From: Mesodorylaimus sp. YZB2_4 | Lineage: Eukaryota; Nematoda; Enoplea; Dorylaimida; Dorylaimidae | DNA length: 64,000 nucleotides | Reading direction: 5' to 3' | Assembly (NCBI GenBank): GCA_030248295.1 | Contig: JASANH010000239.1 | Location: 620,001 to 684,000 of the forward strand | Shown: piece after piece, positions 1 through 12,234 of the stretch | Layout of the letters: each line of letters opens with the position of its first letter | How positions within the stretch are numbered: the first letter of the stretch is position 1 | Position numbers and translations under genes: made by a program | The notes under the pieces: model-generated | Told to the model about the DNA's origin: nothing | The model's database searches: none | What the model saw: only the letters and a program-made list of their open reading frames with translations

Positions 1-107
1 CATAGTCATATTTTACTCACCGCTCAAGCAAATACATGCACTCTAGGAGCGAGAGACACAGGATAGAAATACTACGATAGTTAAAAATGCATAGGCGAAA
101 TGCCATT

Positions 108-205
108 TGGGGCCATCCATAAAGGTCGACCGCAGCTTGGGGGGGGGGGGGGGGGGGAGGGGGTTGGCAAAAAGTGGTCAGGTGCGGTCGGGGGAGGGGG
201 AGGGG
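108..205 (+). repeat. G-rich GTCGACC repeat, copy 1
   Basis: It begins with CCATCCATAAAGGTCGACCG, then has a run of about 19 G, then GTGGTCAGGTGCGGTCGGGGG. The same order of motifs recurs at 30946-31030. An inverted end (GTGCGGTCGACCTTTATGAA) is at about 1560-1580. Confidence 0.7.
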
Positions 206-1259
206 TAGCGGCGTATGGTAGACCGCGGCAAATTTTAAATTTTTGATGACAAAAAACACCTTTTTATCTTCACTAGTAGTACTCACTCAAACCTCCAAAA
301 CTTTTTGTCTTCTCTTCTGCTTGGTCGTTAATTCTCGATAATGCAATTTCGGGTTCACCAGAACTCTTATTCCCGACTGGAATGGCATCTGATCCGATTG
401 GGAAAAGTTGGAAGGCGATGGCTTAGCCCGGCAGGGAGGCCGTTGGAAGTGGCCTGGCCCGGCTGGCGTTGATCCACCTTGCTGGCCGGCAACCCTGACT
501 GGGAGGCCGAGGTTCTATTCCGATGGAGGACGGCAGTTTAGTAGCTTGCCGCTTGCTTTGGACACATGGCTCTGGGCGACACCCTTGCTACTGTCAAATG
601 GCGGACGCCCACCCAAGGAGCAGAGAATTGGGAAACTGTCCTCGAACACCAGTCGGGAAGGTCCCTAACCTGAGCCTGAACCCCTTCACACCTAGTATCA
701 CCTCATGTGGAAGGGCTTCTAGTGAAGACACATGGAGCTGGTCACCTCGAGGGATAGGCCTGGATCACCTTTTTTCCAGGATCGGGATCAGGGCAATCCC
801 GATGAGGATCAGGATTTTTCTGTTTTTGCCTATGAGTCTATTTTCCTCACTAAAGCACGCTTTAGTCATCCAGTTTTTTTAGCTTCTTATCGGGCTGATT
901 TTCAGTCATTGTAAATAAGCTGAAATTGATGAGTACATTCGTAGTTTTGATACGCGTCACACAAGGTCAGCCTAGGCTAAGTAAAATCAGTGTTTCTATG
1001 CTTATCCATTGGAGCCCATGTTGCTGTTGCCTCTTCATCGCAGTTCTGATGGAGAAGAGTGTACCATGCTTATGCATATCATAATTATATGCAGAATCCC
1101 ATGCCTCAAGGTCAGGATCAGGATCGGGACTGGGATCCCAACCTATTCCTAGTCACCTCACAGCCTCGCTTATCATATGCCTGCTGGCCAGCTAATATGA
1201 TTCGAAGTCATATGTCTTCAGAGGCACCTTGTCAAGCTCAAGACAGCATAAGATAAAAC

Positions 1260-1590
1260 ATTTCACAAAACTGCGTTTGGAGGGGGGTATGGCTGAAGTG
1301 GTCGAGCATTTTTTAAAGGGGCTCGCGAGAAGTGGTCAGCATGCGGTCGTGGGGGTGTAACCCCCGCCTGGTAGGCCATGGCGAGTGGGAGAGAGTAATC
1401 GATACTCTCCCCAGGCTGGGAAACGTCAACCCATCGGGTTGATGTTTCAGCCGTAGGTATAGTCGCTAGACTTGCCGGCTCCAATCGAAGTTTTTGTCCC
1501 TCCCTCCTACGCCTGCCAGGCTTGGTTACAGGGGGAGGGGGTCAAAAAATCGAGATTTTGTGCGGTCGACCTTTATGAATGGCCTCTTAT
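1260..1590 (+). repeat. G-rich GTCGACC repeat, copy 2, with nested repeat
   Basis: The left part carries GTGGTCAGCATGCGGTCGTG. The right end reads TGCGGTCGACCTTTATGAAT, which is the inverted form of the CATAAAGGTCGACCGCA end seen at 108 and 30946. A CTGAAACATCAACCC-family copy lies inside at 1354-1532, so this is probably a nested insertion. Confidence 0.5.
1354..1532 (+). repeat. CTGAAACATCAACCC-family element, copy a
   Basis: It contains GTAACCCCCGCCTGG, GAGAGAGTAATCGATACTCT, a hairpin in which GAAACGTCAACCCATCGGG folds on GGTTGATGTTTC, then ACTTGCCGGCTCCAAT and GTTTTTGTC. Copy b at 1990 has the same order of motifs. This is one of the two best-preserved copies of a family that recurs about ten times in the window. 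Confidence 0.8.
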
Positions 1591-1989
1591 GAAAACGTGG
1601 AAAACTTTCAAAAACCGTCTCAGAAGGCGCAGAATTCCATAAAAGCGTAGACGAGACGATTATATAAAGCTTTGTTTATAAGACTCAGTAAAATGCCTGG
1701 GGACAACCAAATGATGGGCTTCGCAGGTACAAGCGCTAACACGAAAATCAGATTTGTGAACGAGTCAGGCATTTCCAAAATCATGAATACCGTTGTAAAA
1801 TTTATAAAACTGAGTCAATTTCAAAAGCTTCGTCCAATCATAAAGCCGACTAGAATGTTAACTTACGCTTATGCGCATACATTCAACATTTTACTCTAGG
1901 ATCGCACTGAAATTCCCAGCCTTTAAATATTTGGTGTAGGGAAAACCTGAGTGTTCAGCAGGTGTCTGAGAGAAGGTTGATCCCTCTAA

Positions 1990-2180
1990 GGTGTAACCCC
2001 CGCCCGGTTTTCCGTGCCGAGCGGAAGAGAATAATCGGTCTTCTCTGGCTGGAGAGCGTCATTCCATCGGGTTGATGTTTCAGCCGTAGGTATAGTGGCA
2101 AAACTTGCCTGCTCCAGTTGGAGTTTTTGTCACGTCGACTTCAGTCGACCACACTCCCTCCTGCGCCTGCCAAGCTTAGT
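1990..2180 (+). repeat. CTGAAACATCAACCC-family element, copy b
   Basis: It has the same order of motifs as copy a: TAACCCCCGCCCGG, AGAGAATAATCGG, CATCGGGTTGATGTTTCAGC, CGTAGGTATAGT, ACTTGCCTGCTCCAGT, GTTTTTGTCACG and GCGCCTGCCAAGCTTAGTTT. An extra short inverted repeat, GTCGACTTCAGTCGAC, lies near 2134. Confidence 0.8.
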
Positions 2181-2657
2181 TTACAAAGTGCGCTCGTGGG
2201 CTTTAGTCCCTCAACGATAGTTTAATTAAGCTATTTGTCGCAACTCTAAGCTCAGGCTTTATACAGCGCTGAAACACCAGGGAAAGTCGAGGGAACTGAG
2301 TTGGGCCTGGAAAACGTGGGAAAATCATAGGAAATGGGAATTTATGAGCGTGAATCAGGAAACAATTTGAGGTTCTATATTTCGAATCACCTGTCAGTAA
2401 ATCACTTGAAATTAATTTAGTAGTCGTGGGAGAAAGAAAAAGTTGGGGAAAATAGCACACTTTTTTCTGGAAAATTGGAAAATCAGGAAAACTCATTTCC
2501 TTCTTGAACTTTGGACAGAAAGCTGGACAAAACATTCGTTAGGAGTCAAGAATGCGCCCTCTTATCAACCAGGCCTTTCCCATGTGCGCTATGCTTAGGT
2601 AGAACCATGTGGACCTGCAGTGTACAATCCCAATTTACCTCGTGCTCGCTGTGTTAG

Positions 2658-4315
2658 GCATATCAAATCGCATTTGGAAGGCCAAGTGAACGTCAACCAA
2701 CAAATGACCAATGAGCAATTACAGTTCCATTATTTCAAAATGCATGATACCAACAATGACAACATGCTGGATGGTGTCGAATTGATTAAAGCCATCACGC
2801 ATTGGCACGGTGGTAAGTAGTGTTTTCTCCCTAACGCCCCAGATAGGATTCGAAATTGTACTTGTTTGGTAAAAAACTTTCTCGCTGCTTGCGACAGCAA
2901 AACTGATTCCAGTATTAAGACATAAGGATCGAGCAAAATCAATCTTAATTAGCTTGCCAAGTGAAAAATTTTGACCCAATGATTTTGTGTGAGCAGCAAC
3001 CTGGACCCCGTGAGTGTATGGTGACGCAACAGTCAGAACTATTTTCCCCTGCTCTTTATGGACATACTCATAAAACCGTTGTGCCTATATCTTCCCAACC
3101 CTTGGCCTTTGAAATGATAAAAAATATATCAAAATGATCGCAAGATAATGAGCTTTTCAACCTTTTAAAAATTTTCTGAGATCCCACCATTTGTGAGATA
3201 TTTCCGCCAAAAATCAAAACTCAAATTTTTTCACAAAAACGGTGCCTTATAGCTCGAAATAGAATAGACAAACTCCCAGCGGTAGTTTCACCAGATATGC
3301 CCCTTGGTGTGCATATTCAGAAAATGTGCTTATGTTATACATATTAGCAGTGTCTCAGATCGAGATGCTTGCAAAAACTGGAATATTCAGCATCTTTTTG
3401 GGGTCATGTCTATTTTTGTTACTTTCAAACGCATGCAAACATAGATTTCGGGCATGGCATATCTTGTAGAGGAGAAAATATGCTATTAAAAAGCCCTGTC
3501 TCATGTCCAAAAGTCACAAATCACCGCGTACAGGGCGTGGGAATTGCAGCTTGTGACGCGTCCGCGACTGCTTTTGAGGGTGCTTTCGTTGCAGTCGCAA
3601 ACAGTCGCAGATGCATCGCAAGCTGCGCCACCCAAGCACTGGTGCGCTTAAGAGATACACGTCCTGCATGGGATTATTTGTGACTTGTGACGTGGGCAGG
3701 GCTGTTTTTGTATCATTTTGTGTTCTCTCGGCAGCTTTTTGTGTTTTTTCCATAGGGAGAAGTGTCATCATACACTCAAGTCAGAGGATCAAAATTTTCT
3801 TTTGATTAAGTCTCGCTCGATTCTTGTAGAAACCCTGTTTTAATTCGTTTTTTTAGTATAGCTAGGGTGACTCGAGGAGCAAGAATAAAATATGCATCAG
3901 CGGCCCATAAGGTGGGCTGTGTGGAGTGACAGCCTTTTCAGCTGACCATCCTGAGATGCCCCGTACGTGGGTTCCAGTGTGTATGTTGTACTTTAGTTAC
4001 ACCTTCCATCGTGTGATCATTAATTGGTCTAGAAGGCAATCCAAACAGCTTTTACTCTCCATTCCTGCACTTCTTATCAGATGTCTGACTGAATGTCTGA
4101 TTTTCAGAGTAGCTTAAGAATCAAATAGATCATAATGAAGATTTTGATCATGAAAACATGATTATTTTTTTTCAGATGACAAAATGGCGCCACCAAAACT
4201 GAGTGAGCAAGAATTAGAGGATATGATCGATCAGATTCTGAAAGATGACGATTTCAATAACGATGGCTACATTGATTACAGTGAATTCCTTAAAGCTCAG
4301 CAGGGCCGAACATGA
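2658..4315 (+). CDS. MCFD2: MCFD2-like EF-hand protein (5' part missing)
   Basis: Two exons are visible, 2658-2812 and 4176-4315 (stop TGA). They join in phase across a 1.36-kb GT...TTTCAG intron and give 97 residues. The first exon reads [12 protein letters not shown] followed by [10 protein letters not shown] and the EF-hand loop [12 protein letters not shown]. The second holds the loop [13 protein letters not shown] with all acidic positions kept, then a short tail. MCFD2 binds calcium and is the partner of the lectin LMAN1/ERGIC-53 in exporting glycoproteins from the ER. The match over HLEG, LQ-HYFKMHD and [11 protein letters not shown] is close. The exon begins in phase 2 after GTGTTAG, so an upstream exon carrying the signal peptide is expected; I could not locate it. 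The neighbouring DLH-like gene is on the opposite strand and ends about 0.9 kb downstream. Confidence 0.88.
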
Positions 4316-4799
4316 TTAGCAGACTTTGTGTCAGGTTAGGCGACAAATTACGACCATTTTTTCGTTCCTCGGCGCTTTGATGGAATATTATGGACTCGTG
4401 GGCCTGAATGATTCTTTATCTAATTCTTAAAAACCTTACTTTTCTCTGAGATATAGGCAAGATATTCTGGCTGCAGTATTAGCTCTTTGGAACCTTCAAT
4501 TTTCGAGAGGTAACTTTTTGATATCAGCAGTTTTTCCATTCAGAATTCGATACCCTGACACGAAACTTGGTGCCTATTTCTATTGTCAAGTGTTTCAATG
4601 TCATGAAATCTAAGTTTGTAGGGTAAGAATTATTTATTTTATCGCTGTTATGAGTGACTTTTGGTAAGATTCGGCTGAGATTGATTTTGTTCTGATGGAT
4701 ATTGTTCTTTGGTTTCTATATTTCCATGGTTGTGGTTGTGTTGCGATAAAAGTGTTGGCTTTTTGAGCAGTTGTGGGCGGGGACTGCAAGTCACAGCCA

Positions 4800-4925
4800 G
4801 CTGGTCATTGCGACTCTACCTGCAGCTGAAACATCAACAGGTTGATATTACAGCTGCGGTTAGAGTCGCGAAGCTTGTCTTGGTCTAGTCAGCTCAACAT
4901 ATCTTGTAACCCGCAGGTTTCAGGA
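4800..4925 (+). repeat. CTGAAACATCAACCC-family fragment, copy c
   Basis: It contains GCAGCTGAAACATCAACAGG, then GTTGATATTACAGCTG and GAGTCGCGAAGCTTG. It is a short, diverged piece of the family described at 1354. Confidence 0.55.
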
Positions 4926-5234
4926 TGCTATGAAGAAGGTTGCGCTCCATTGTCACTGTCTCTTATTGTCCTGCGGTTTTGCACAGCAACACTGGGCAAT
5001 ACCACACAAGGATGGCGGAAATCCTAGTCCTTGTGTGCCATCCTTGTGTGGTGGTGTCCAGCGCTGCAGTGTGAGACAGCAGGACAGTGGCAGAGGGTGA
5101 CAAAGGAAGGTTTTTCTCCATTTCTGATTGGTGGGCGCGGTGAAATGGAGTGTTTCCCTGCAGCACAGTGATTCACACCTCGAATTCCACACTTCCTAGA
5201 ACATAGATACTTTACTAAACTCTGGCACATTTGA

Positions 5235-6783
5235 CTATTGCCTCAGGTTAGCATCTAAAAACATCAATGTTTCAAACCAAGAGTGTCGGCTAGCTTCAGC
5301 ATTGAACTGTGTGATATTTTCCACATCAGACTGTGGAATAGTGAATGCGTGCTTAGCTCGACTGAACTGGTGCAGTTGCCAATCGATACCCATGCGATCG
5401 AGTTCCAGGAGAACTTCGTCAACCTTAAAAATGATAGTTAGTCACCTGGCGTTGAGGATTTTATTAAAATAACCAACTATTTCTTTCGGATTCAATGGAT
5501 CGTTCCAGCCGTGCATAATTAGTAATTTCGTATCAAGCTTCTGTTGAACTGGTCTGCTTGGAATGCTATTTATGTTGAGCGGACGTAAAATGGCGTGCAT
5601 GCAGATTGCTGTTGTCAAATTGACTCATTTGAGTCGTATTGCATCCAACATCGTCAATCCACCGAGACCATATCCGATCGATGCGACCTGTGTGAATTGA
5701 CAGTGTCAGCATCTAATACTGAAGTGTTCTGTTCTGTGTGCCCGCTCGACACACATGGCTACTCCTTTAGGAGGGGAAGAAACTCGTCTGGTTGATGTTT
5801 TGGGCTCTTTCAACTAGGAGGTCTGCCTGCAGGGTTTGTGAGACTATTCACTCCCCGCGGGATCTTCTTCAATGCAGGACCAGCCAGCCTGCACTTATAA
5901 GCAGAGCTGCGAGAGGACGCCAGCGAGTACGCGCCAACAGCATTGATGGATTGGCGGATTACAGGCAAATGCTGCACACGCGAAAAGACATCTCTTCGAG
6001 ATGCTATCTTTGTGAAAATTTGTGCGAATGAATTCCAATAACTATATAAGGGACGCATTTTGTCAATAAGTTTTTACCTAGGCGGGAGTCGAACTGTTTA
6101 CCCAGCGTGAGAGGCAGACTCTAAGCCAGGACAGGGCATTCTGTCTGTTCTACACAAGCCAGCACCCAGCTCCTGCACCGGGTTCCAAACCCAGACCCAG
6201 TGGGTTTTTTGGTTGGGTTGAGTGTTATGGCCGCGGGTGTGCCTGTGTTGGATTTGGCCCAGCACCAGGCCGGGCATCAAATTAATCATGGTTACTTTCC
6301 ATCTTAACTGATAGCTTATCAGCGCATATCAGTGTTGGTCCACTGACTCACCTTATCAATGAAGGGTAGTTTTCTCACTTCATCATAAGCTAGCGAGAAC
6401 TGTTCCATAAGCAGAGTTCTCGTGTCCACAAGTCCCCCTCGTCCACTATCCTCATTGCTAATGCGCATATCGGCAGCCAAAGCAGCGTATCCTTGCCTGG
6501 CCAAGGCTACAGCCTTGCTGTCCTCGAAAGAATTTCGTCCATCAGCATCGGGGGCAATGATAACTGCGTGGAAGGGGCCGGGGAAATTCGGGTAGACGAA
6601 TAAGCTGGTATAATTTTTTTGTCTAGCATCTTTTGCAATTGATGCGTAATTCAAAGAGTGCACTCGAAGTGTTGGATCTCCGAGCATGGCTTGGTAAAGT
6701 GGATGGAAGTCGCACTTGCAACAAGTCAATGCTGATATGGTGATAAGGACGCTTGACCACATGAAACGTGTGTATGTGTCCAT
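5235..6783 (-). pseudogene. Dienelactone-hydrolase-like secreted protein, probably inactive
   Basis: Three exons on the minus strand: 6783-6352, 5687-5478 and 5423-5235 (stop TAG). The first begins MDTYTRFMWSSVLITISALT, a plausible signal peptide, and continues with FPGPFHAVIIAPDADGRNSF and ALAADMRI. It ends FIDK at a GTGAGT donor. Exon 2 gives VASIGYGLGGLTMLDAIRLK, then an in-frame TGA at 5625-5627, then AICMHAIL and LLIMHGWNDPLNPKEI. Exon 3 gives VDEVLLELDRMGIDWQLHQF and AKHAFTIP. This is the alpha/beta fold order of the DLH family. The Asp (WNDP) and His (KHAF) of the triad are present. The nucleophile elbow, normally GYCxGG, reads GYGLGG, so the cysteine is lost. The last intron (5424-5477, 54 bases) uses a weak GTTGGT donor but restores the family alignment. 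Missing nucleophile plus internal stop suggest a pseudogene. A base error at the TGA would instead make it a pseudoenzyme. Confidence 0.75.
6066..6135 (-). repeat. tRNA-derived SINE fragment
   Basis: On the minus strand it has a B-box-like GTTCGACTCCC followed on the plus side by ACCCAGCGTGAGAGGCAGAC, which matches the A/B-box spacing of the SINE at 34003-34197. It lies in the first intron of the DLH-like gene. Confidence 0.5.
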
Positions 6784-7017
6784 TTTTGCACATAGATAGA
6801 GGACACTGGCCAGGGAGCATGTGGATATTTGTGGCCTGGCCTGGCCACATCCTTGTTTAAACAAGAGGTCGGCGAGCAATTGTGAAAATACTGTGCAGTG
6901 TGTACAGAAACCAGAAATGCCAGCTTGCATCGGACCTTGTTATTGTGTTGTTGAAATCGGCTTTTGACTAATTGACTGACTTTACTGCAAAAGAAAGCTA
7001 TTTCTCTTAAATGGACA

Positions 7018-7086
7018 GTAACAGTAGTCTAGTGCGAAAGTGTCTGCCACTCGCGCTAGGTCGAGGGTTCGACTCCCTGCTGGGTA
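7018..7086 (+). repeat. tRNA-derived SINE or tRNA pseudogene
   Basis: The A-box-like TAGTCTAGTGCG is followed about 35 bases later by a B-box-like GAGGGTTCGACTCCC. No complete cloverleaf can be paired, so I read it as a tRNA-derived repeat rather than a tRNA gene. Confidence 0.5.
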
Positions 7087-8239
7087 GAAGTTTATCGATT
7101 TAAGCTCTTCTGAGCCCTCAAGTTCGCTGTACCTGTATATTGCTTGGATATGGATAAAGTATGACATGACCGCTGTCTAAATGACCACAATCATGCATGC
7201 TTATTTTCCAGATTGCTGACTGGGACCCTCGTTGGTACTGCATTCGTGTAGGCGGGCATTGGCGTGGAAGCACCTGTTTTAGGTGCAAATGACAGCTGGT
7301 TCATGGAATTCATGAATGACTGCCAAATATAGCCATGAAAAAGCGGTGCAGCCCCAACCTTTCTTACGCCTGCACATCTGCCAGCCTGTAATTTCAATTA
7401 TGTCAAATTTTCCGTTATTGTACTCATTTCTCTTGCCTTCACCTTAAGTGCAAAGGAAACTGATTGAATGAAGGCAATAATTAGCAGTGCCCAGCAGTTC
7501 AATGACGGCAATGAACTCAGTGTCCTTTCATAAACAGTGTGCTGACATCAGAGAAGGTGCGAGTGCGTATTCGCTTCGCCCTCTAATATTAAGGGCATCC
7601 TGACAAGCACTCGACGCACTTCCTCTTTTGTCCAGTCCCAGCACTTGTTTTGCTCAGCATGGGAACTTGGACAAAGAAATGTTTACAAGGACGGATATTA
7701 GACTGACGTGCGGGCGGAGATGATGTGCATGTGCACCGCACTGAAAACAATAGATCGGGCCTAGGTCGCTCATTGAATAAATGCTAATCAGGCCGTGAAA
7801 TCAGTTGTGAAAAGTGCACGGGCAGACGAGTCATTTCCCGGCCATTAGACTCCATTATCCTCTTGTAACCAGCAAATTTTTTACGCCTGATATGCTACCG
7901 AAGAAGTTTGTATCTTGGTGACGTAGTTCCTCCATCGTTCACCGCATAAATAGTGCCTGCTTAACTCTAGTTTAGTGTTTGTCCACACGCGAGCAAGTCA
8001 GAAAGTGATTTTTCTTCAACGAATTAATTCGATGAGTAAAAAGCCTCATTCCTGGCGTGCTCTATTTGATCTTGCAAATTACTTATTGTATAATAGGTAA
8101 GTGACTGCACTTCTGTGATTGTGGGGTCAGTTGAGTTGGCGGGTTTCAGGTGTTTCTTGCTTCAAGAATGCATTAGTGTAGATCCAAGAAAAAGTGACTT
8201 GTTGATTTCATGAACCAAAGCCCAGATCAAACGTAGAGC

Positions 8240-8535
8240 TAGGGGCCATCTGAGACTGGTCACACACTGTGACCAATGACCACTGTGACCGCTGTGACCT
8301 GATTACTGGTCACAGTGACCAGTAATCAGGTGACAGTGACCAGTGATCAGGTCACAGTGGTCAGTGATCAGTGATTAGGTCACTGCAGTGGCCTGATCAC
8401 AGTGACTGATCACTGGTCGCAGCCATCTGATCACTTGGTCACAGCGATCTGATCACTGGTCGCAGCCATCTGATCACTGGTCGCAGCCATCTGATCACTG
8501 GTCACTGTGACCAGTAATCACACTGTGACCAGTCA
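8240..8535. repeat. GTCACTGTGACC / CTGATCACTGGTC satellite
   Basis: About 300 bases are built from short units: GGTCACAGTGACCAGT (itself palindromic) and CTGATCACTGGTCGCAGCCA. The latter is repeated three to four times in tandem between about 8400 and 8500. Because the units are near-palindromic the block can fold in many ways. Confidence 0.85.
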
Positions 8536-9119
8536 GCGTGGCTGGGCACATGGACAGACTGCCGTGATGGCTTCGATGCATGGCTTTGTTCTGGCATCAA
8601 AGTCATTAGGGTGCTGGCTTGCAGAGGGAAGCTTTGCTCTTTGACTGATTTCTGTGCACCACAAGCATATCTGCGCTGATTTTTTACACAAAGTAAGGAA
8701 TTGGTAAACCTTTAATGCGTGAAATTTTAATTCCCCCTCGAATTATTTCCTCGCCTTGGGCGAAATCGAAATGATAGAAAAAATTTTCTAGGATATTTGG
8801 TGGCGGCATATTAAGTTTTTCACGCATTTTTTATAAAGTCTTTATAAAGTGTGCAGGGTTTCAACTTTTCGTCTGGATGTTGGATTTTGCTCTGACTGAG
8901 ACTTTCCCATGTACCCGATTTAGATATGACTTCCATAAATGTTGCAGGAAAATGTATATTTTGAGTTTGATTTAGTATCCTTGCGGCATGTAGAATTGGT
9001 CAAAATAAATAAATCAATCACTTTTTCCAACGCACAAATATCATCAAACATATAAAAATTTTGCATTAATTTTTGAGAAGTGTTATAGCAACTAACTTTA
9101 TGGGTTCCTTTCCTGCAGT

Positions 9120-9201
9120 GCTGATTAATTGGTGCCTGCGTTGGCTTGTCGCCGTACTTTGTGAGCCCAAATTTATTGTGAGAGCGGACTGGACTGAAAA
9201 G
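9120..9201 (+). other. Isolated possible exon
   Basis: A clean acceptor TTCCTGCAG is followed by 82 bases open in one frame (INWCLRWLVAVLCEP...) and a GTAAGC donor. I find no partner exon and no domain, so this may be an untranslated exon, part of a mobile element, or chance. Confidence 0.2.
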
Positions 9202-9477
9202 TAAGCAAAACTCTGCGGCATTTATCTATTTATTTTTGTCCATGAGTCTAGAAGAGGCTCTAATTGTAAGTCTGCCTTGATTAAACCAAAGTTGAGTAGA
9301 TATGCACGCAAAACGAGTAAGTTAAGAAGACGAGTGGTCGAGGTTTCGAAACTGATCTAAAAAAGGACTTTCTCGAGTTACTCTGAATCAGTTATGACTC
9401 ATAGGAAAAGGAATATTTTACTTGCCACCCTAAAATTGATTGATGTTTGTCCTGTGCATGGTTTACTAATTCAAACA

Positions 9478-9575
9478 GCGCAGCTTGGAGACGGGAGATG
9501 TGGCAAAAGTCTGACTGAAAGGAGGCAAGTCTCGCGACTGTACCTGTCGCTGAAACATCAATCAGAGACTAAATG
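9478..9575 (+). repeat. CTGAAACATCAACCC-family fragment, copy d
   Basis: It contains CTTGGAGACGGGAGATG, GGAGGCAAGTCTCGCGACTG and CGCTGAAACATCAATCAGAG. The order of motifs is the reverse of copy a, so this fragment lies in the opposite orientation. Confidence 0.5.
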
Positions 9576-11902
9576 AGTCTTTGTGAAAATGCAGGGACGA
9601 CTGCGTGATTTATATTGCTTTCAAATGATAATCCAGAGCTCGTTGTTCTGTCGTTTTGCCAGGAAATATCACAGCAATTTGTTGGAAGGGTGTCATTGGA
9701 GATAATCCGTCAGGACACAGCTTCTCTACGCTAACCAGGAGAAACTAGCCGAGAGAAAAATTATAATTAAACGTGTCGTAGGAGTGCTTTCATTAGAGCG
9801 GCTAGAGTTCATCCACAGCGTGCTGCGGTGTGCCAGCAAACATTTTTCGCTGTTTTGCTGCGTTATTCGATGCGACGCGACTCTGTGTTTTTCTTCCTGT
9901 CTAGAAACCAATAGGCATGCTTTATGCTTTTCACATGTGTAGAGTAGTTCAATTGATAATCCCAATAGCCTGACGGTGGGTGAGGGTGCGAGCAAGGTGA
10001 TTTTGGTCGGTTTCGCCAGATGATGTTTGACTGTTTATGCTCCACTACCACTCCACTAGGTCTCAATCTCCTGAGTCATCAGCATCAATCTGCTTCCTTA
10101 ATTCTTGTAGAGTCCCCTGATTATACAGCATCGAGCAAGAATCAGGTATCTCTGATGAAAAAACCAGAGTGGGCAATAAAAAAGAGACTTGCGGAACAAT
10201 CATCATGGCAGTGTTAGAGCTGATTTTTGTGCTCCTCATACCCCTGGTATTGTGAAAAGAGAATTCTCAGGGAACAAACGCCATGAAATGTGAGTGCTGC
10301 ACGAAACAGGTCTTATTGATGATCAAACTTACACTTTAAAAACATAACCTTGCAAGCAATTATTTGAAAGGCTCCGTCTTGCCTTCTGCCGACTAGCGCC
10401 CACAATAGCATGGCCTGTGTGCCTCTCCGCTGGGACCACCTGCAACGAGACGGGGGCATCCTCGCCTGAGCACCGACTTCACTGTCGGTATTCGACAGGC
10501 GAGACTGTCCTCGTAGAGAGAAAAACTGATGTGTCAGTGGTCTATTCCGTTGACTCGATTAGGCAATCATTATTTTGACTCTGAATTTGGAATTTTCTGC
10601 AGGCGTCATGAAAAGGCACATTGGCGAAGTTGAGACAGCAGTTCCTTAGCTAAAAAATGTGTTTTATCCAATTCTGTAGCTTCCAATGCGGTCTGTGCGC
10701 TTGCATTGTGCATGATCTGATATTTTTGCCAGATGCTGCGAGAACAGCCATGGTTGTTTTCGATTATCCTAGAAGGACAGCGAAAGGAAGATGCTTAGTG
10801 AACGCCAGCGGGGACATATTTTGAGAAACAGTATTTAGGTTCCTCTTTAGCTGCCACGATTAGCTGTACTGGGCAAAGTTTTAAGTCCTTTCTAAGTTTA
10901 AAGATACTAATTATTCGAGTCATTTAGAATCACATCAGAAAAAGTCTAGTCTTGTTGCCATTTCGTCACCTCACTAATTCCTCCTACGCATCACTTAAAA
11001 GGAGCTAGCGTAGTAATAAGTTATAACAAGGCTGGAAAGATCATTATTTCATTATTTCCCCGACTGCGAAAAGATGTTTTCTCGTTAAGATTAATGGACT
11101 CTTTTGAGAGAAATCTTACAGTCGGTTCCGTCAACAGAAAATCTTGGAAAGATTCCTGGAACATTTGTTGTCTGCTTAGCCCTTGGCTCTGATTTTACCT
11201 CACCTTCGCACACATCGGACAGACTGAACCTGCTGCGATTTCGAGATGTTACTGCGTAGAGGGAAGTAAGTGCACAGAATAAATGTCCTCGATATGGGCG
11301 TTGTGGCAACAGGACAGCTTGTCACTGCACTGGCCGAGACCACTGATCTGAGACAATCCCAGGCTATTATCCCCTTTCGTTTAGGCTTTCTCCTTGTTTT
11401 CATGTTTTTCATTCGGGATAGGGTTTTATTCATGGAAAAACACTGGTCATTTTCGAAGTCTTGCCTAAGACTGGAGGGCCAGTTAGCTTATGGTGTGCGC
11501 TCACCAGCGAGGAAATGAGACAATGCAGAATCACATGCTCATGACGTCAATTGGTTGTCAAGCGGCTACCATCTACGCTTTGTTGCCATTTGATCCTGGA
11601 ATGAGTTGACGTCAAAGGAAATAATGTCCTATTGAAATCCTCGGGCGAGTGCTCTCATTAATAAATTCATGTCACGTGGATGTCTACATGTCTTTCAATT
11701 GCGCGTAGGTGTTTGAACTTTGCCTCTGCTGCAATGCTGTTTTTTGTTTTTCTATTGCCCATACCTACTAATGATCACGTAGCTTTCAGCTAGGAAATAT
11801 TAGGGCATGGGGTGAGAAAAGGCTATAAGACTACAGCGGGAATGTTTTCACAAGAAATTAAGGGAAATTCTGTTACTATTCCTCAGAAACATACCTGTTT
11901 TC

Positions 11903-12070
11903 TCTGAAACTATATTTTACCGTTCAATGCAGCTCTGGTACCATGAAGTCGAAATGTGGTTTGAAAATTCGGAGCACACTGGTTTGGATGACTGAAAATT
12001 AGCTTAGCTCACGTTTTTAAATGCGCTTTAAGCCTGGAACGTAAGAGGCTATGTAAAATATAGTTTCAGA
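11903..12070. mobile_element. MITE with TCTGAAAC terminal inverted repeats, copy 1
   Basis: It is bounded by perfect 18-base inverted repeats: TCTGAAACTATATTTTAC at 11903-11920 and its complement at 12053-12070. Total length is 168 bases. A second copy of almost the same length (167) lies at 48862-49028. There is no coding capacity and I see no clear target-site duplication. Confidence 0.8.
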
Positions 12071-12234
12071 TGGTGTTTCTGAACTGCAAAGTATACACAG
12101 CATACTGAAGAATAGGGCCGCTGGATAACTGAAGGAAGCCATACAAGGGGCCGTCCTATGTCATCATGTCATACTGCATCCATAGCCAAGTAATTGGGAC
12201 CAATCTAGCAGATTTTGAATTTGTACGATTTGAA

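Larger units (their letters stand above)
1..2657. other. Repeat-rich stretch without a recognised gene
   Basis: I find no convincing gene here. Open frames such as 408-668 and 523-882 show no domain and no clean splice structure. The stretch holds G-rich GTCGACC elements (108-205 and 1260-1590), two copies of the CTGAAACATCAACCC family (1354-1532 and 1990-2180), and GATC/GGGATC-rich patches near 780-815 and 1108-1137. It also has a patch near 2440-2530 rich in GGAAAAT that resembles the degenerate repeats in the golgin intron at 61840-62990. The missing 5' exon of the MCFD2-like gene could lie here, but I could not identify it. Confidence 0.5.

Noticed and set aside
7018..7086. A second functional tRNA gene
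   Set aside because: A- and B-box-like motifs exist, but acceptor and anticodon stems do not pair; read as a tRNA-derived repeat.
8240..8535. CRISPR-like array of short repeats
   Set aside because: Units are near-palindromic and contiguous without unique spacers, and the DNA is eukaryotic.
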